The notes: generated from the sequence alone by a model not told the origin. DNA of 64,000 nucleotides from Loktanella salsilacus (GCF_900114485.1 NZ_FOTF01000012.1:1-64000), one strand, 5' to 3'; shown: positions 1 through 8,108, counted from the stretch's first letter. Numbers and translations are program-made.

Positions 1-288
1 CGCTATCCATCATTGCGACATGTATTTGCGGATGGCGGGTATGCAGGGCCCAAACTGCGGGACGCGCTAAAGGCCCTCGGCCGATGGACCGTCCAGATCG
101 TCAAACGCTCTGACACCGCGGAGGGCTTTGAAGTGCTGCCGCGACGGTGGGTCGTCGAGCGCACCTTCGCCTGGCTGAACCGATGTCGCCGCCTATCGAA
201 AGATTGGGAAAAATCCATCGCAAGCGCAGAGGCTTGGATCCTCATCGCACACATCAGACGCGTCACACGGCATCTCGCAAGGGATTGA
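1..288 (+). CDS. IS5-family transposase, C-terminal fragment (5' end outside window)
   Basis: The frame is open from the first base. It contains the DDE-type catalytic pieces expected near the C-terminus of an IS5 transposase: an FADGGYAG segment carrying the second Asp, and an RRWVVERTFAWLNRCRRL segment carrying the catalytic Glu with the R-x3-E spacing typical of the family. Only the last 95 or so residues are present. Whether the element is intact, or split into two frames as many IS5 transposases are, cannot be judged from here. Confidence 0.9.
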   Translation, partial: RYPSLRHVFADGGYAGPKLRDALKALGRWTVQIVKRSDTAEGFEVLPRRWVVERTFAWLNRCRRLSKDWEKSIASAEAWILIAHIRRVTRHLARD

Positions 289-317
289 GAAGGTGCAGTT
301 AGTTTTGAATCAGACTC
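1..317 (+). mobile_element. IS5-family insertion sequence, right end only
   Basis: The left part of the element lies outside the window. What is visible is the 3' end of its transposase and about 29 bases of terminal sequence ending in TTTTGAATCAGACTC. Read outward on the other strand this is GAGTCTGATTCAAAA, the kind of terminus seen in the IS1031/IS427 groups of IS5. The three bases that follow (318-320) are TTA, which fits the short TNA target duplication of these groups. They are also the complement of the stop codon of the neighbouring oxidoreductase gene. The exact boundary is inferred because the other inverted repeat cannot be seen. Confidence 0.75.
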
Positions 318-1412
318 TTAGATCAGCGTGACCGCTTGACCGGTCAGCGCGGATTGCTGGGCTGCCATGCCCATACGCACGGCCATCGCGCCGTCTTTGA
401 CTGTGACCTCCACGCCCGCCTCTGCCCGCACGGCAGCGGCAAACCGCTGGTGCTGATAGAAGGTCGCGCCGTTATGATCGCCTGCCTCTAGCAAAAGCGG
501 ATCAACAGGGATTTCTACCGTATACGGCCCCTTGGGATCGCGGGGGCTGACGGTCAGCGTTGGGATCGGGGCCGCGCCCAAGGCGGACGGCCAGAACCGG
601 CCGGGACCGGGCACCTGCACTTCGATCTTGCCTTGCGGGCCAAGGGCGCAGATTTCCTCTTGGAAACGGGCGCCTTCGGCGAACATGCACAGTTCCAGCA
701 TGGCGCGGGTGCCATTGGCGAAATCGACGATGACAAAGGCGTTGTCCCAGATATCAGGCGTTTGCCCGTCATAGGATTCGTCCAGATGGTTCGCCGCCTG
801 CCCGCCGCTGGCCATGATGCGCACCGGCTCTGACTGCACGATCAGCCGCATCAGGTCGAAGAAGTGGCAGCACTTTTCCACCAGCGTGCCGCCGGTGCGG
901 GCGTTAAAGCGGTTCCAGTCGCCGATCTTGGGCAGGAACGGAAAGCGGTGTTCGCGGATGGTCAGCATCTTGATGCCGCCCGTCGCAGCCTCGGCCTGCG
1001 CAACAAAGGCAGAAACGGGGGGCATGTAGCGGTATTCCATCGCGACCCAAACCGGGTGCGGGTAATCGCGGAACAACTCTTCGACCTCTGCCGCCTCGGC
1101 GGGGTCTACGAACAGCGGCTTTTCGCACAGGATCGGCAGTGGGCGCTGCGCCACGATCTGGCGCAGTTGCGGCAGGTGGCAGTCGTTGGGGCTGACGATG
1201 ACCAGCGCGTCCAAATCCGCCTGCCCCAACAGATCGTCAAGGCTGGTCGCGACGCGTGCGCCGCCCGCAAGGCGCGCCGCGGCCTGCGCCAGATCATCCA
1301 CCGGATCGTAAACGACCGCGACGGCGGCATCCGGCAGCAAGGCAATGTTGCGCACATGCTCTTGCGCCATCATCCCGCAGCCAATCAGCCCGTAGTTCAT
1401 TACTTTCGACAT
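318..1412 (-). CDS. Gfo/Idh/MocA-family NAD(P)-dependent oxidoreductase
   Basis: A 364-residue protein with an N-terminal Rossmann fold (GLIGCGMM at residues 8-15), the family EKP motif at 97-99, and a GGTLVEKCCHFFDL segment at 174-187 holding the putative catalytic Lys180 and His183. Family members oxidise or reduce sugars, inositols and related polyols, usually with NAD(P). The start was placed at the ATG preceded by GAGGA, one base after the GntR stop; a longer reading would run into the regulator gene. It forms a two-gene operon with the GntR regulator and is divergent from the monooxygenase/TRAP operon, so it probably acts on the same or a related substrate. An IS5 element ends exactly at its stop codon. 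The substrate is unknown. Confidence 0.85.
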   Translation of the reverse strand: MSKVMNYGLIGCGMMAQEHVRNIALLPDAAVAVVYDPVDDLAQAAARLAGGARVATSLDDLLGQADLDALVIVSPNDCHLPQLRQIVAQRPLPILCEKPLFVDPAEAAEVEELFRDYPHPVWVAMEYRYMPPVSAFVAQAEAATGGIKMLTIREHRFPFLPKIGDWNRFNARTGGTLVEKCCHFFDLMRLIVQSEPVRIMASGGQAANHLDESYDGQTPDIWDNAFVIVDFANGTRAMLELCMFAEGARFQEEICALGPQGKIEVQVPGPGRFWPSALGAAPIPTLTVSPRDPKGPYTVEIPVDPLLLEAGDHNGATFYQHQRFAAAVRAEAGVEVTVKDGAMAVRMGMAAQQSALTGQAVTLI

Positions 1413-1413
1413 T

Positions 1414-2121
1414 TTATCCTCGTCCCATGCGCGATACGTACCGCGCCCTTTCATGATCGAACCATGTGCGTGAAAACTCTGCCCGTGCGCCGTCCGCAGC
1501 CCGGCTGACGCGCGAGATATGGGCCGACATCGTGCCCGGTTTCACCGCAAAATCCGGCGGGGCCCAATCTGGCACAGCGCGCAAACCGATGCGGTCTTCG
1601 ACAGATGTGATCACCAGCCCCAGCCGGTCGCGATAATGGCGATACAGCGAATCCGACAGATCATCCGCCGACAGCCGCGCCGCGCGGGCGGCGTCCAGCC
1701 AGATCTCCTCGACCGCGATCGGCACGTCGTCAATCCGGCGCAAACGGCGGATACGCCAGCCTTGCGCGGCGGCACCAAAAGCGGGTGCATCCTGCGGTTT
1801 TGGGCAAAGCGTCACGTCCAGCACGGTGGCCGTTGGCAAGCCGCCGCCATTGGGGCGTTCAAGGCGAAAGAAGCTATAGACCGACTGCACATCAGGGCGC
1901 TGGCGGATGTAATTCCCCGACCCTTGGACGCGGACCAGCAATCCTTGTTCTGTCAGCAATGCCAATGCCTTGCGCAGCGTTCCTACGGATAAATCCAGAT
2001 CCTGCGCCATCGTGCGTTCATTTGGCAGCCGGGTGCCATCGGCCAAGTGGCCCGCTGCGATTTCACGGATCAGACGTTCGCTGACCTGCACGTATTTGGG
2101 CAAAGGGGGCTTGGGCGGCAC
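1414..2121 (-). CDS. GntR-family (HutC/UTRA type) transcriptional regulator
   Basis: The N-terminal winged helix-turn-helix (KYVQVSERLIREIAAG, then LPNERTMAQDLDLSVGTLRKAL) is followed by a C-terminal UTRA-like effector domain. That is the HutC subfamily layout, at about 235 residues. The frame stays open further upstream, but a GTG just before the conserved HTH start gives the usual length, with a weak GGA upstream; the start is therefore moderately certain. The gene sits head to head with the monooxygenase/TRAP operon, and an 82-base gap holds a direct repeat that may be its operator. It most likely represses both arms until a pathway substrate or product binds the UTRA domain. Confidence 0.85.
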   Translation of the reverse strand: MPPKPPLPKYVQVSERLIREIAAGHLADGTRLPNERTMAQDLDLSVGTLRKALALLTEQGLLVRVQGSGNYIRQRPDVQSVYSFFRLERPNGGGLPTATVLDVTLCPKPQDAPAFGAAAQGWRIRRLRRIDDVPIAVEEIWLDAARAARLSADDLSDSLYRHYRDRLGLVITSVEDRIGLRAVPDWAPPDFAVKPGTMSAHISRVSRAADGARAEFSRTWFDHERARYVSRMGRG

Positions 2122-2136
2122 AGTAATATTCCAAAT

Positions 2137-2156
2137 TGATACACTATTGTTACACT
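2137..2156. promoter_or_regulatory. Candidate GntR operator: TGATACACT-AT-TGTTACACT direct repeat
   Basis: Two 9-base half sites that agree at 8 positions are spaced 11 bases apart, one helical turn, in the short AT-rich gap between the divergent GntR gene and the monooxygenase operon. A second direct repeat, CCAAAT at 2131-2136 and 2157-2162, flanks them. The placement suits control of both promoters. No convincing -35/-10 pair was picked out here. Confidence 0.45.
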
Positions 2157-2203
2157 CCAAATCCCATGCTATGCAAGCCCCAACACCAGCGGGAGGAGCC
2201 GCC

Positions 2204-3364
2204 ATGACCGATACTGTTGTCCCCGTCACCAGCCGCGATTTAGACGCAGCAGAGGTGTCCTGGTTCTCTGCGCTATGCTCTGATGACTACCAATTCCTAG
2301 GCGTGCCAGACGGCGATCTGCGTTCCAGCTGGGAGCATTGCCGCGACATCGGCCTAGAGGCAGAGCGTCAGGGATTTCGCAACCTGCTGGCCCCGTCGTC
2401 CTATCAGGTCGGCCAAGACACGCTGTCCTATGTCGCCGCCATGGCGCCGCTGACGGACCGCATCAACTTTCTTGCCGCCATCAGGTGCGGGGAAATGCAG
2501 CCGATCATGCTGGCCCGCACCGTCGCCACGCTGGACCACATGCTAAAGGGTCGTTTGACCCTGAACGTGATCAGCAGCGATTTCCCCGGTGAAAAGGCTG
2601 ACAGCGCATTTCGCTATCGCCGCAGCCACGAAGTGGTCGAGATTTTGCGTCAGGCTTGGACGCGTGACAAGATTAACTTCAGCGGCGAAGTCTATGATTT
2701 CAAAGACGTTCCCACTGAACCTGCGACGCCCTATCAGACGGGTGGCCCGCTGCTGTATTTCGGCGGCTATTCCCCCGATGCGCTGGAACTGTGCGGCGCA
2801 CAATGCGACGTCTATCTGATGTGGCCGGAAACCAAGGACGTTCTGGCGCAGCGCATGAAAGACGTTCATGCCCGCGCCGAAGCCCACGGCCGCACGCTGG
2901 ATTACGGTCTGCGCGTCCATATGATCGTGCGCGACACAGAGGCCGAGGCGAAGGAATACGCCGAATATATCGCCAGCAAGCTGGACGACGAATACGGCAA
3001 ACTGATCCGCGACCGCGCCCATGACAGCATCAGCCTTGGCGTCGCCCATCAGGCACGCGCCCGCGAATTGGCCGACCAATTCGGCTATACCGAACCGGGC
3101 CTGTGGACGGGCATTGGCCGCGCGCGGTCCGGTTGCGGCGCAGCGCTTGTCGGGTCCACGGATCAGATTATGTCCAAGATCGAAGATTACCAAAAGATGG
3201 GCATCCGCGCCTTCATCTTCTCTGGTTATCCGCATATCGAAGAGGCGCAGCACTTCGGCAGCCGCGTCATGCCGCACTTGAAAACTTGTTCACTGCCCGA
3301 AGCTTATGGCCGGGTGCCAACGACCACACCGCAGACGCCGCTTGGCGCAGGACCCCGGATATGA
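2204..3364 (+). CDS. LLM-class flavin-dependent monooxygenase (alkanesulfonate/sulfoquinovose monooxygenase-like)
   Basis: A 386-residue bacterial-luciferase-like protein, close to the 381 residues of SsuD. The family pattern runs throughout: an N-terminal strand VSWFSALCSDDYQF, RLTLNVISSDFPGEK in the middle, YFGGYSPDA, and the C-terminal GIGRARSGCGAALVGS. Such enzymes use FMNH2 and O2 to cleave C-S or related bonds. The start is the ATG six bases after a GGGAGGAG ribosome site. The stop overlaps the next gene by ATGA, and a flavin reductase lies two genes on to supply FMNH2. With an aldo/keto reductase next door, the set resembles the SmoC/SmoB/SmoA desulfonation trio. The substrate is not proven, and an alkanesulfonate or sulfone is also possible. 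Confidence 0.85.
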   Translation: MTDTVVPVTSRDLDAAEVSWFSALCSDDYQFLGVPDGDLRSSWEHCRDIGLEAERQGFRNLLAPSSYQVGQDTLSYVAAMAPLTDRINFLAAIRCGEMQPIMLARTVATLDHMLKGRLTLNVISSDFPGEKADSAFRYRRSHEVVEILRQAWTRDKINFSGEVYDFKDVPTEPATPYQTGGPLLYFGGYSPDALELCGAQCDVYLMWPETKDVLAQRMKDVHARAEAHGRTLDYGLRVHMIVRDTEAEAKEYAEYIASKLDDEYGKLIRDRAHDSISLGVAHQARARELADQFGYTEPGLWTGIGRARSGCGAALVGSTDQIMSKIEDYQKMGIRAFIFSGYPHIEEAQHFGSRVMPHLKTCSLPEAYGRVPTTTPQTPLGAGPRI

Positions 3365-4257
3365 ACCGCATCAAGATCACCGATTCCGTTGAATTCAGCC
3401 GCATCGTCTATGGCATGTGGCGCCTTGGCGATGACGATGACACCAGCCCCGCGCATGTGCAGGCCAAGATCGAAGCCTGCCTTGACCAAGGCATCACCAC
3501 GATGGATCAGGCCGACATCTATGGCGGCTACATGGCCGAGGAAATCATGGGCGCGGCGCTCAAAGCGGCCCCCGCCCTGAAGGACAAGATCGAGGTCGTG
3601 ACCAAATGCGACATCGTGATCGACGCTGGCCGCCACGCTGGCGCGACGGTCAAGCATTACGACACCAGCCGCGCCTATATTAACGCGTCGGTTGATGCGT
3701 CGCTGTCGCTGATGGGCATCGATAAAATCGACATGCTGCTGATCCACCGCCCCGATCCGCTGATGGACCACCTGGAAACCGGCCGCGCGCTGGACGATCT
3801 GGTCGCATCCGGCAAGGTCCGCGCCGTCGGCGTGTCGAACTTTCGCCCGTGGGACTGGTCCTTGCTGCAATCCGGCATGGACACCCCGCTGTCGACCAAC
3901 CAGATCGAACTGTCGCTCGCCAACATCGCGCCCTTCGTGAACGGCGATGTCGCGCACCTGCAGCAGCACGCCAAGCCGATCATGGCATGGTCGCCCCTTG
4001 GCGGCGGCCGGCTGATGGACAGCGCTGGCGGGCCAAATCTGCATGCCTTGATGACCCAAATGGCAGAAGAGTCCGGCACCGACACAGCGGCCATTGCGGT
4101 GGCTTGGTTGCTGGCGCATCCTGCCAATATTCTGCCCGTCATGGGCACCAATACGCTGAGCCGTATCGCCACTCTGGCGGACGCCATGAAAGTTAAAATG
4201 AGCCGTCAGGCGTGGTATCAGCTCTATACCGCCGCCCTCGGACACGAGGTTGCATAA
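3361..4257 (+). CDS. Aldo/keto reductase (SmoB/YdhF-like)
   Basis: A 298-residue AKR-fold enzyme. Visible catalytic elements are DQADIYGG (Asp and Tyr), VVTKCD (Lys) and LLIHRPD (His), with GVSNF downstream and a C-terminal NADPH-site region around PVMGTNTLSRI. It reduces aldehydes or ketones with NAD(P)H. Its ATG overlaps the stop of the monooxygenase gene, and its own stop abuts the flavin reductase start, so the three are translated as a unit. In the sulfo-SMO route the equivalent enzyme, SmoB, reduces the 6-oxo-glucose released by desulfonation. That role is an inference here. Confidence 0.85.
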   Translation: MNRIKITDSVEFSRIVYGMWRLGDDDDTSPAHVQAKIEACLDQGITTMDQADIYGGYMAEEIMGAALKAAPALKDKIEVVTKCDIVIDAGRHAGATVKHYDTSRAYINASVDASLSLMGIDKIDMLLIHRPDPLMDHLETGRALDDLVASGKVRAVGVSNFRPWDWSLLQSGMDTPLSTNQIELSLANIAPFVNGDVAHLQQHAKPIMAWSPLGGGRLMDSAGGPNLHALMTQMAEESGTDTAAIAVAWLLAHPANILPVMGTNTLSRIATLADAMKVKMSRQAWYQLYTAALGHEVA

Positions 4258-4764
4258 ATGGACGCAGGTACAATCAGCACGTTCGATCCCGCCAGCGACG
4301 CGGACAGCTTTCGCGGCGCTTTGGGCACATTTGTCACCGGCGTGACGGTGATCACGACCGACAGCCCAGACGGTCCGGTCGCCATCGTCGCCAACAGCTT
4401 TGCCAGCGTGTCGCTTGACCCGCCCATGGTGCTGTGGTCGCCGGCAAAATCCAGCAAACGGTTCGAGCATTTCGCCGGCGCGCGCCGCTTTGCCGTGCAT
4501 GTGCTGTCCGCCGATCAGCGCGACATCTGCACCGCGATTATCGGGTCGAAGACCGCGATCTCTAAGGTGCCGATGCACCTGTCCCATTGCGGTATGCCGA
4601 TCATCGAAGGCGCTTTGGCGACCTTTGAATGCAACCTAGAAGCCACCCATGACGCAGGCGATCACGTCATCGTCGTCGGCCGCGTCACCAAGGCCCACCA
4701 CGGCGGCGGTGACCCGCTTGTCTTCCACGCGGGCAAATACGGTGCCTTCACGCAGACAGACTAA
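4258..4764 (+). CDS. NAD(P)H:flavin oxidoreductase (flavin reductase-like, DIM6/NTAB family)
   Basis: A 168-residue protein with the flavin-reductase signature FRGALGTFVTGVTVITT near the N-terminus, then NSFASVSLDPPMVLWSPAKSS and a C-terminal GDHVIVVGRV and FHAGKYGAF. It should reduce free FMN and hand it to the two-component monooxygenase encoded two genes upstream. The start ATG follows directly on the stop codon of the aldo/keto reductase gene. A GC-rich repeat and a hairpin lie just downstream, so transcription of the following TRAP genes may be reduced relative to this part. Confidence 0.88.
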   Translation: MDAGTISTFDPASDADSFRGALGTFVTGVTVITTDSPDGPVAIVANSFASVSLDPPMVLWSPAKSSKRFEHFAGARRFAVHVLSADQRDICTAIIGSKTAISKVPMHLSHCGMPIIEGALATFECNLEATHDAGDHVIVVGRVTKAHHGGGDPLVFHAGKYGAFTQTD

Positions 4765-4774
4765 CGATATCCGC

Positions 4775-4834
4775 CTTCTCCTGGTTAAAAATATCTCGGG
4801 GGGAGGCGCGCAGCGACGGGGGGCTGGCCCCCCC
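4775..4834 (+). repeat. Intergenic repeat, copy A (CTTCTCCTGGTT..AATATCTCGGGGG + G6C/GC6 hairpin)
   Basis: The most diverged of four copies in the window (others at 8199-8256, 20243-20303 reversed and 20437-20495). All have a TTCT.CTGGT...AAATA.CTCGGGGG core followed by a perfect G-run/C-run hairpin, here GGGGGGC-TG-GCCCCCC at 4818-4833. It lies between the flavin reductase and the TRAP genes. Confidence 0.7.
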
Positions 4835-4839
4835 TACCT

Positions 4840-4858
4840 GATTTTTCGCCGAAAAATC
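4840..4858. terminator. Perfect inverted repeat GATTTTTCG-C-CGAAAAATC
   Basis: A 9-base perfect inverted repeat around one central base, directly after the GC-rich repeat. Because the arms contain T and A runs it would act as a terminator-like hairpin on both strands. A close relative with the same TTTTCGnCGAAAA core stands at 16068-16088. Confidence 0.5.
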
Positions 4859-4897
4859 GGCCACGCCCGCACTGGGCACAACAGGGGAGGAGCCGGC

Positions 4898-5488
4898 ATG
4901 CCGGTCCTGTTTGGGGTCCTTTGGCCCTTGCAACGTCTGAACACCGGATTGCTGGCCGTCGGCCGGACAATCGCTGTTGCGCTGCTTGCAGCGATGGTCT
5001 GCTTCATTCTGGGGCAGGTGTTTTTCCGCTATGTCCTGAACGACGCCCCGCGCTGGACCGAAGAGGCCGCGCGCTTTGGCATGCTGTGGATGACCGGGCT
5101 GATGGCCCCCGTCGCCTACCGTCAGGGCGGCTTTGTCGCGATTGACATGGTCGAACGCGCCCTACCCCGCATTGCCGCTGGCATCCTGACCCTTGTGCTG
5201 CTGTCCCTATCGCTTTGGGTGCTGTGCGTCATGTGGGACCGCGGCCTGAATAACCACGTCTTTAGCCTGTCCGGGCGCGGCACCATGCCATCCCTGCGTG
5301 TGCCGCTGGACCTATTCGGCGGCGAAAGCATCAAGTTCAAGAACCAATGGATGTTTGCCTCGCTCTTCGTGGGCGTCACCCTGCTGATCCTTGTGAACAT
5401 CGAACTGATGCTGCGCCAGATCATTACCCTGCTGGGCGGGGCTGCGCGTTTGACACCGCTGGCCGATAAGACTGTGATGGCTGAATAA
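4898..5488 (+). CDS. dctQ: TRAP transporter small permease (DctQ)
   Basis: A 196-residue membrane protein with four predicted hydrophobic segments: GRTIAVALLAAMVCFILGQVFF, the MLWMTGLMAPVAYR region, ILTLVLLSLSLWVLCVMW and MFASLFVGVTLLILVNI. The DctQ marker RWTEEAARFGMLW lies after the first segment. A GGGGAGGAG ribosome site precedes the ATG. The gene overlaps the large permease by one base (TAATG). It is the structural partner of DctM in Na+- or proton-driven uptake of an acidic solute captured by DctP. Confidence 0.9.
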   Translation: MPVLFGVLWPLQRLNTGLLAVGRTIAVALLAAMVCFILGQVFFRYVLNDAPRWTEEAARFGMLWMTGLMAPVAYRQGGFVAIDMVERALPRIAAGILTLVLLSLSLWVLCVMWDRGLNNHVFSLSGRGTMPSLRVPLDLFGGESIKFKNQWMFASLFVGVTLLILVNIELMLRQIITLLGGAARLTPLADKTVMAE

Positions 5489-6966
5489 TGCTGCTTTTAT
5501 TCCTTCCCCTTTTCCTGATCCTGATCCTTTTCGGCCTGCCCATCGTCTTTGCACTGATGGTGTCCCCCATCGCGATGATCATGATCGAAGGCGACGCCCG
5601 CAATGTCGTCGCGGGCCTATACCGCAACCTTTACAACGGCATGGACAGCTTCCCGCTAATGGCGCTGCCCTTCTTTATGCTGGCCGGCGAAATCATGAAC
5701 CGGGGCGGCATCACGATGCGCCTGGTGGAATTTTCCCAAGCCTTCATCGGGCATCTGCGCGGCGGTCTGGCCCATGTGAATATCCTGTCCAGCTTTCTGT
5801 TCGCGGGCATGTCCGGCTCTGCCGTCGCCGACGTCTCGGCCCTCGGCTCTACCCTGATCCCCGCGATGGAACAGAACGGCTATACCCGCCGCTTTGCCGC
5901 TGCGATCACCGCGGCCAGTTCCGTCATCGGCCCGATCATCCCGCCGTCCGGCATCATGATCATCTACGCCTATGTCATGGGCGAGTCTGTCGCCGCCTTG
6001 TTCCTTGCGGGCATCGTGCCGGGCATCCTGATCGGCCTTGGCCTGATGGCAACGGTCTGGTTCATGGCCGACCGCTATGACCTTCCCAAGGCCGAACGCA
6101 TCGTCCACCCCGGCCAGACCATCAGCCGCGTCGAATACTGGGTCAGCTTTGCCCTGCTGCGCCTGAACTTTGCCTATATCATGTATGCGGTTGCCGGCCT
6201 TATCCCCGGCGCAGGTGCGGTCCCCGGCCTGCTGCTGTTCGGGGTCATGCTGGTCCCCGCCCACCTGATCCTGCTGGGCTACCGCAAACGGGTCAGCCAC
6301 GATTTCCGCCTAATCTGCAAAAAGGCCGTGGCCCCGATGCAGACCCCGATCATCATCCTTGGCGGCATCCTGATCGGCGTCTTCACCCCGACCGAAGCCT
6401 CTGCCGTCGCCGTCGCCTATGCGCTGGTGATCAGCTTTGTGGTGCTGCGGTCCATGACCCTTGCGGACCTGTGGGCCGTGCTGGGCAAATCCGCCCTTGG
6501 CACCGCCGCCGTACTGCTGCTGGTGGGCGCGGCTGTCGCGTTCAAGACCGTGGTATCGCTGTCCTACGCGCCAGAGATCCTTGCCGATTTCATGCTGTCC
6601 CTGTCCAGCAACCCGCTGATCCTGCTGTTCCTGATCAACATCCTGCTCTTCGTTGTCGGCATGTTCCTCGACGCGGGTCCCGCGATCATCATCCTCGGCC
6701 CGATCCTTGGCCCGATCTTCGTCTCGCTCGGCGTCGACCCGATCCATTTTGCGATGATCATGTCGGTCAACCTGACCGTCGGCCTTGCGACACCGCCCAT
6801 GGGGCTGGTGCTTTTCGTGACCTCGACGGTGTCGGGCGAACGGGTCGAAACCATCGCAAAAGCCATCCTGCCTTTCCTCGCGGTCGAGATCGCGGTGATC
6901 TTTCTGATCACCTATATCCCCGCGATATCTATGACGATTCCGCGCTTGACTGGCTTTGCCAACTGA
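5488..6966 (+). CDS. dctM: TRAP transporter large permease (DctM)
   Basis: A 492-residue polytopic membrane protein. Family features include MALPFFMLAGEIMNRGG, the MSGSAVADVSALGSTLIPAM segment, IGPIIPPSGIMIIYAY, and the C-terminal LATPPMGLVLFVTS that lines the transport path. It is longer than the usual 425-445 residues because of an insert of about 60 residues around residues 195-270, between the two halves; long DctM proteins of this sort occur. It is translationally coupled to dctQ and followed 38 bases later by the binding protein gene. Confidence 0.92.
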   Translation: MLLLFLPLFLILILFGLPIVFALMVSPIAMIMIEGDARNVVAGLYRNLYNGMDSFPLMALPFFMLAGEIMNRGGITMRLVEFSQAFIGHLRGGLAHVNILSSFLFAGMSGSAVADVSALGSTLIPAMEQNGYTRRFAAAITAASSVIGPIIPPSGIMIIYAYVMGESVAALFLAGIVPGILIGLGLMATVWFMADRYDLPKAERIVHPGQTISRVEYWVSFALLRLNFAYIMYAVAGLIPGAGAVPGLLLFGVMLVPAHLILLGYRKRVSHDFRLICKKAVAPMQTPIIILGGILIGVFTPTEASAVAVAYALVISFVVLRSMTLADLWAVLGKSALGTAAVLLLVGAAVAFKTVVSLSYAPEILADFMLSLSSNPLILLFLINILLFVVGMFLDAGPAIIILGPILGPIFVSLGVDPIHFAMIMSVNLTVGLATPPMGLVLFVTSTVSGERVETIAKAILPFLAVEIAVIFLITYIPAISMTIPRLTGFAN

Positions 6967-7004
6967 CGCGACACTGCACGAAAACCACCAAGGGAGAGAG
7001 ACCA

Positions 7005-8072
7005 ATGAAACACCTGATCACCGGCGCACTGACCGCCGCCCTACTGGCCAGCACAGCCGCAACAGCCTGGGCGCAAGACGCGACCTATACCCTGCGCGCC
7101 ACCGCCAACAGCAACGAAAATGACGAAGACTACGACGGTCTGGTCGTGTTCAAGAACTACGTCGAAGCCGCGTCAAACGGCGCGATCGAAGTCGAAATGT
7201 TCATCGGCACCCAGCTCTGCGCCACCGGCGAGGAATGCCTTGAAGGCGTCGCCGAAGGCTCCATCGACATCTACATCGCGACATCCGGCGGCACGGCCTC
7301 GCTGTTCCCCTTCGTGCAGGTCCTCGATCTGCCCTACCTGATGGCTGACGACCGCGTGGCCGAATCCGTGCTCGACAACGGCTCGCCCTTCATCGCCACG
7401 ATGCGCGAAATGGTCCGCGAAAGCTCTGGCGACGCGATCCGCCTGATGACCATCGGCAACACCGGCGGCTGGCGCAACGTGGCCAACGTCAACAAAACCA
7501 TTCACACGCCAGAAGACCTGGCTGGCCTGAAAATCCGCACCGTCCCGGCTGAACTGCCGCAGGTTCTGGCGACCGCATGGGGCGCTGCACCAACCGCTAT
7601 TCCATGGCCCGAACTGTTCACCTCGCTGCAAACCGGCGTCGTCGAAGGCACCGCAAACGGCATCACCGACATCATGTCGATGAAATTCCCAGACGCAGGC
7701 CTGAAGTATCTGACACTGGACCAGCACGCCTACATGGGCGCACTGTGGTTCATGAACAACGCCAAGTTCATGGATATGCCAGAAGACATGCGCAAGATCG
7801 TCGCCGATGGCTTCTATCAGCTACAGCAGGCGACCTTCGCCTCGCCCAAGCGTAAATCCATCGACGCCTATGCCGCCTTCACGGCTGCTGGCGGTGAAGT
7901 CTACGTCCCCACGCCCGAGGAAAAGCAAGCGTTCCAAGACGCCGCCGCCCCGGTGCAGGACTGGTTCCGCGAAAACGTTGATGGCGGCCCCGAAGCCCTC
8001 GACGCGCTGCTGGCTTCCGTTGACGCCGTCAACGCCCGCCTTGCCAGCGAATACGAAACCGAACTGAACTAA
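7005..8072 (+). CDS. dctP: TRAP transporter substrate-binding protein (DctP)
   Basis: A 355-residue periplasmic protein with a signal peptide likely cleaved after AWA (residue 23). The DctP fold is recognisable from GVAEGSIDIYIATSG, the EDLAGLKIRT segment with the family Arg that binds a carboxylate or other anion, and PWPELFTSLQTGVVEGTANGI. The start was chosen at the ATG after AGGGAGAG. As the last gene of the monooxygenase-reductase-TRAP operon it defines what is imported, probably the anionic substrate of the monooxygenase. A strong hairpin follows the gene. Confidence 0.92.
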   Translation: MKHLITGALTAALLASTAATAWAQDATYTLRATANSNENDEDYDGLVVFKNYVEAASNGAIEVEMFIGTQLCATGEECLEGVAEGSIDIYIATSGGTASLFPFVQVLDLPYLMADDRVAESVLDNGSPFIATMREMVRESSGDAIRLMTIGNTGGWRNVANVNKTIHTPEDLAGLKIRTVPAELPQVLATAWGAAPTAIPWPELFTSLQTGVVEGTANGITDIMSMKFPDAGLKYLTLDQHAYMGALWFMNNAKFMDMPEDMRKIVADGFYQLQQATFASPKRKSIDAYAAFTAAGGEVYVPTPEEKQAFQDAAAPVQDWFRENVDGGPEALDALLASVDAVNARLASEYETELN

Positions 8073-8078
8073 ACCCAA

Positions 8079-8108
8079 AGGGCCGCCCGCCAAACCGCGG
8101 GCGGCCCT
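8079..8108 (+). terminator. Terminator hairpin after dctP
   Basis: A perfect 12-bp stem (AGGGCCGCCCGC paired with GCGGGCGGCCCT) and a CAAACC loop, 6 bases after the dctP stop. There is no T tract behind it, so it may also serve to protect the mRNA end. Confidence 0.7.

Noticed and set aside
3304-4587. A 427-codon minus-strand frame opposite the aldo/keto reductase and flavin reductase
   Set aside because: Arg/His/Gly-rich translation without motifs. The plus-strand genes have catalytic residues and tight overlaps.
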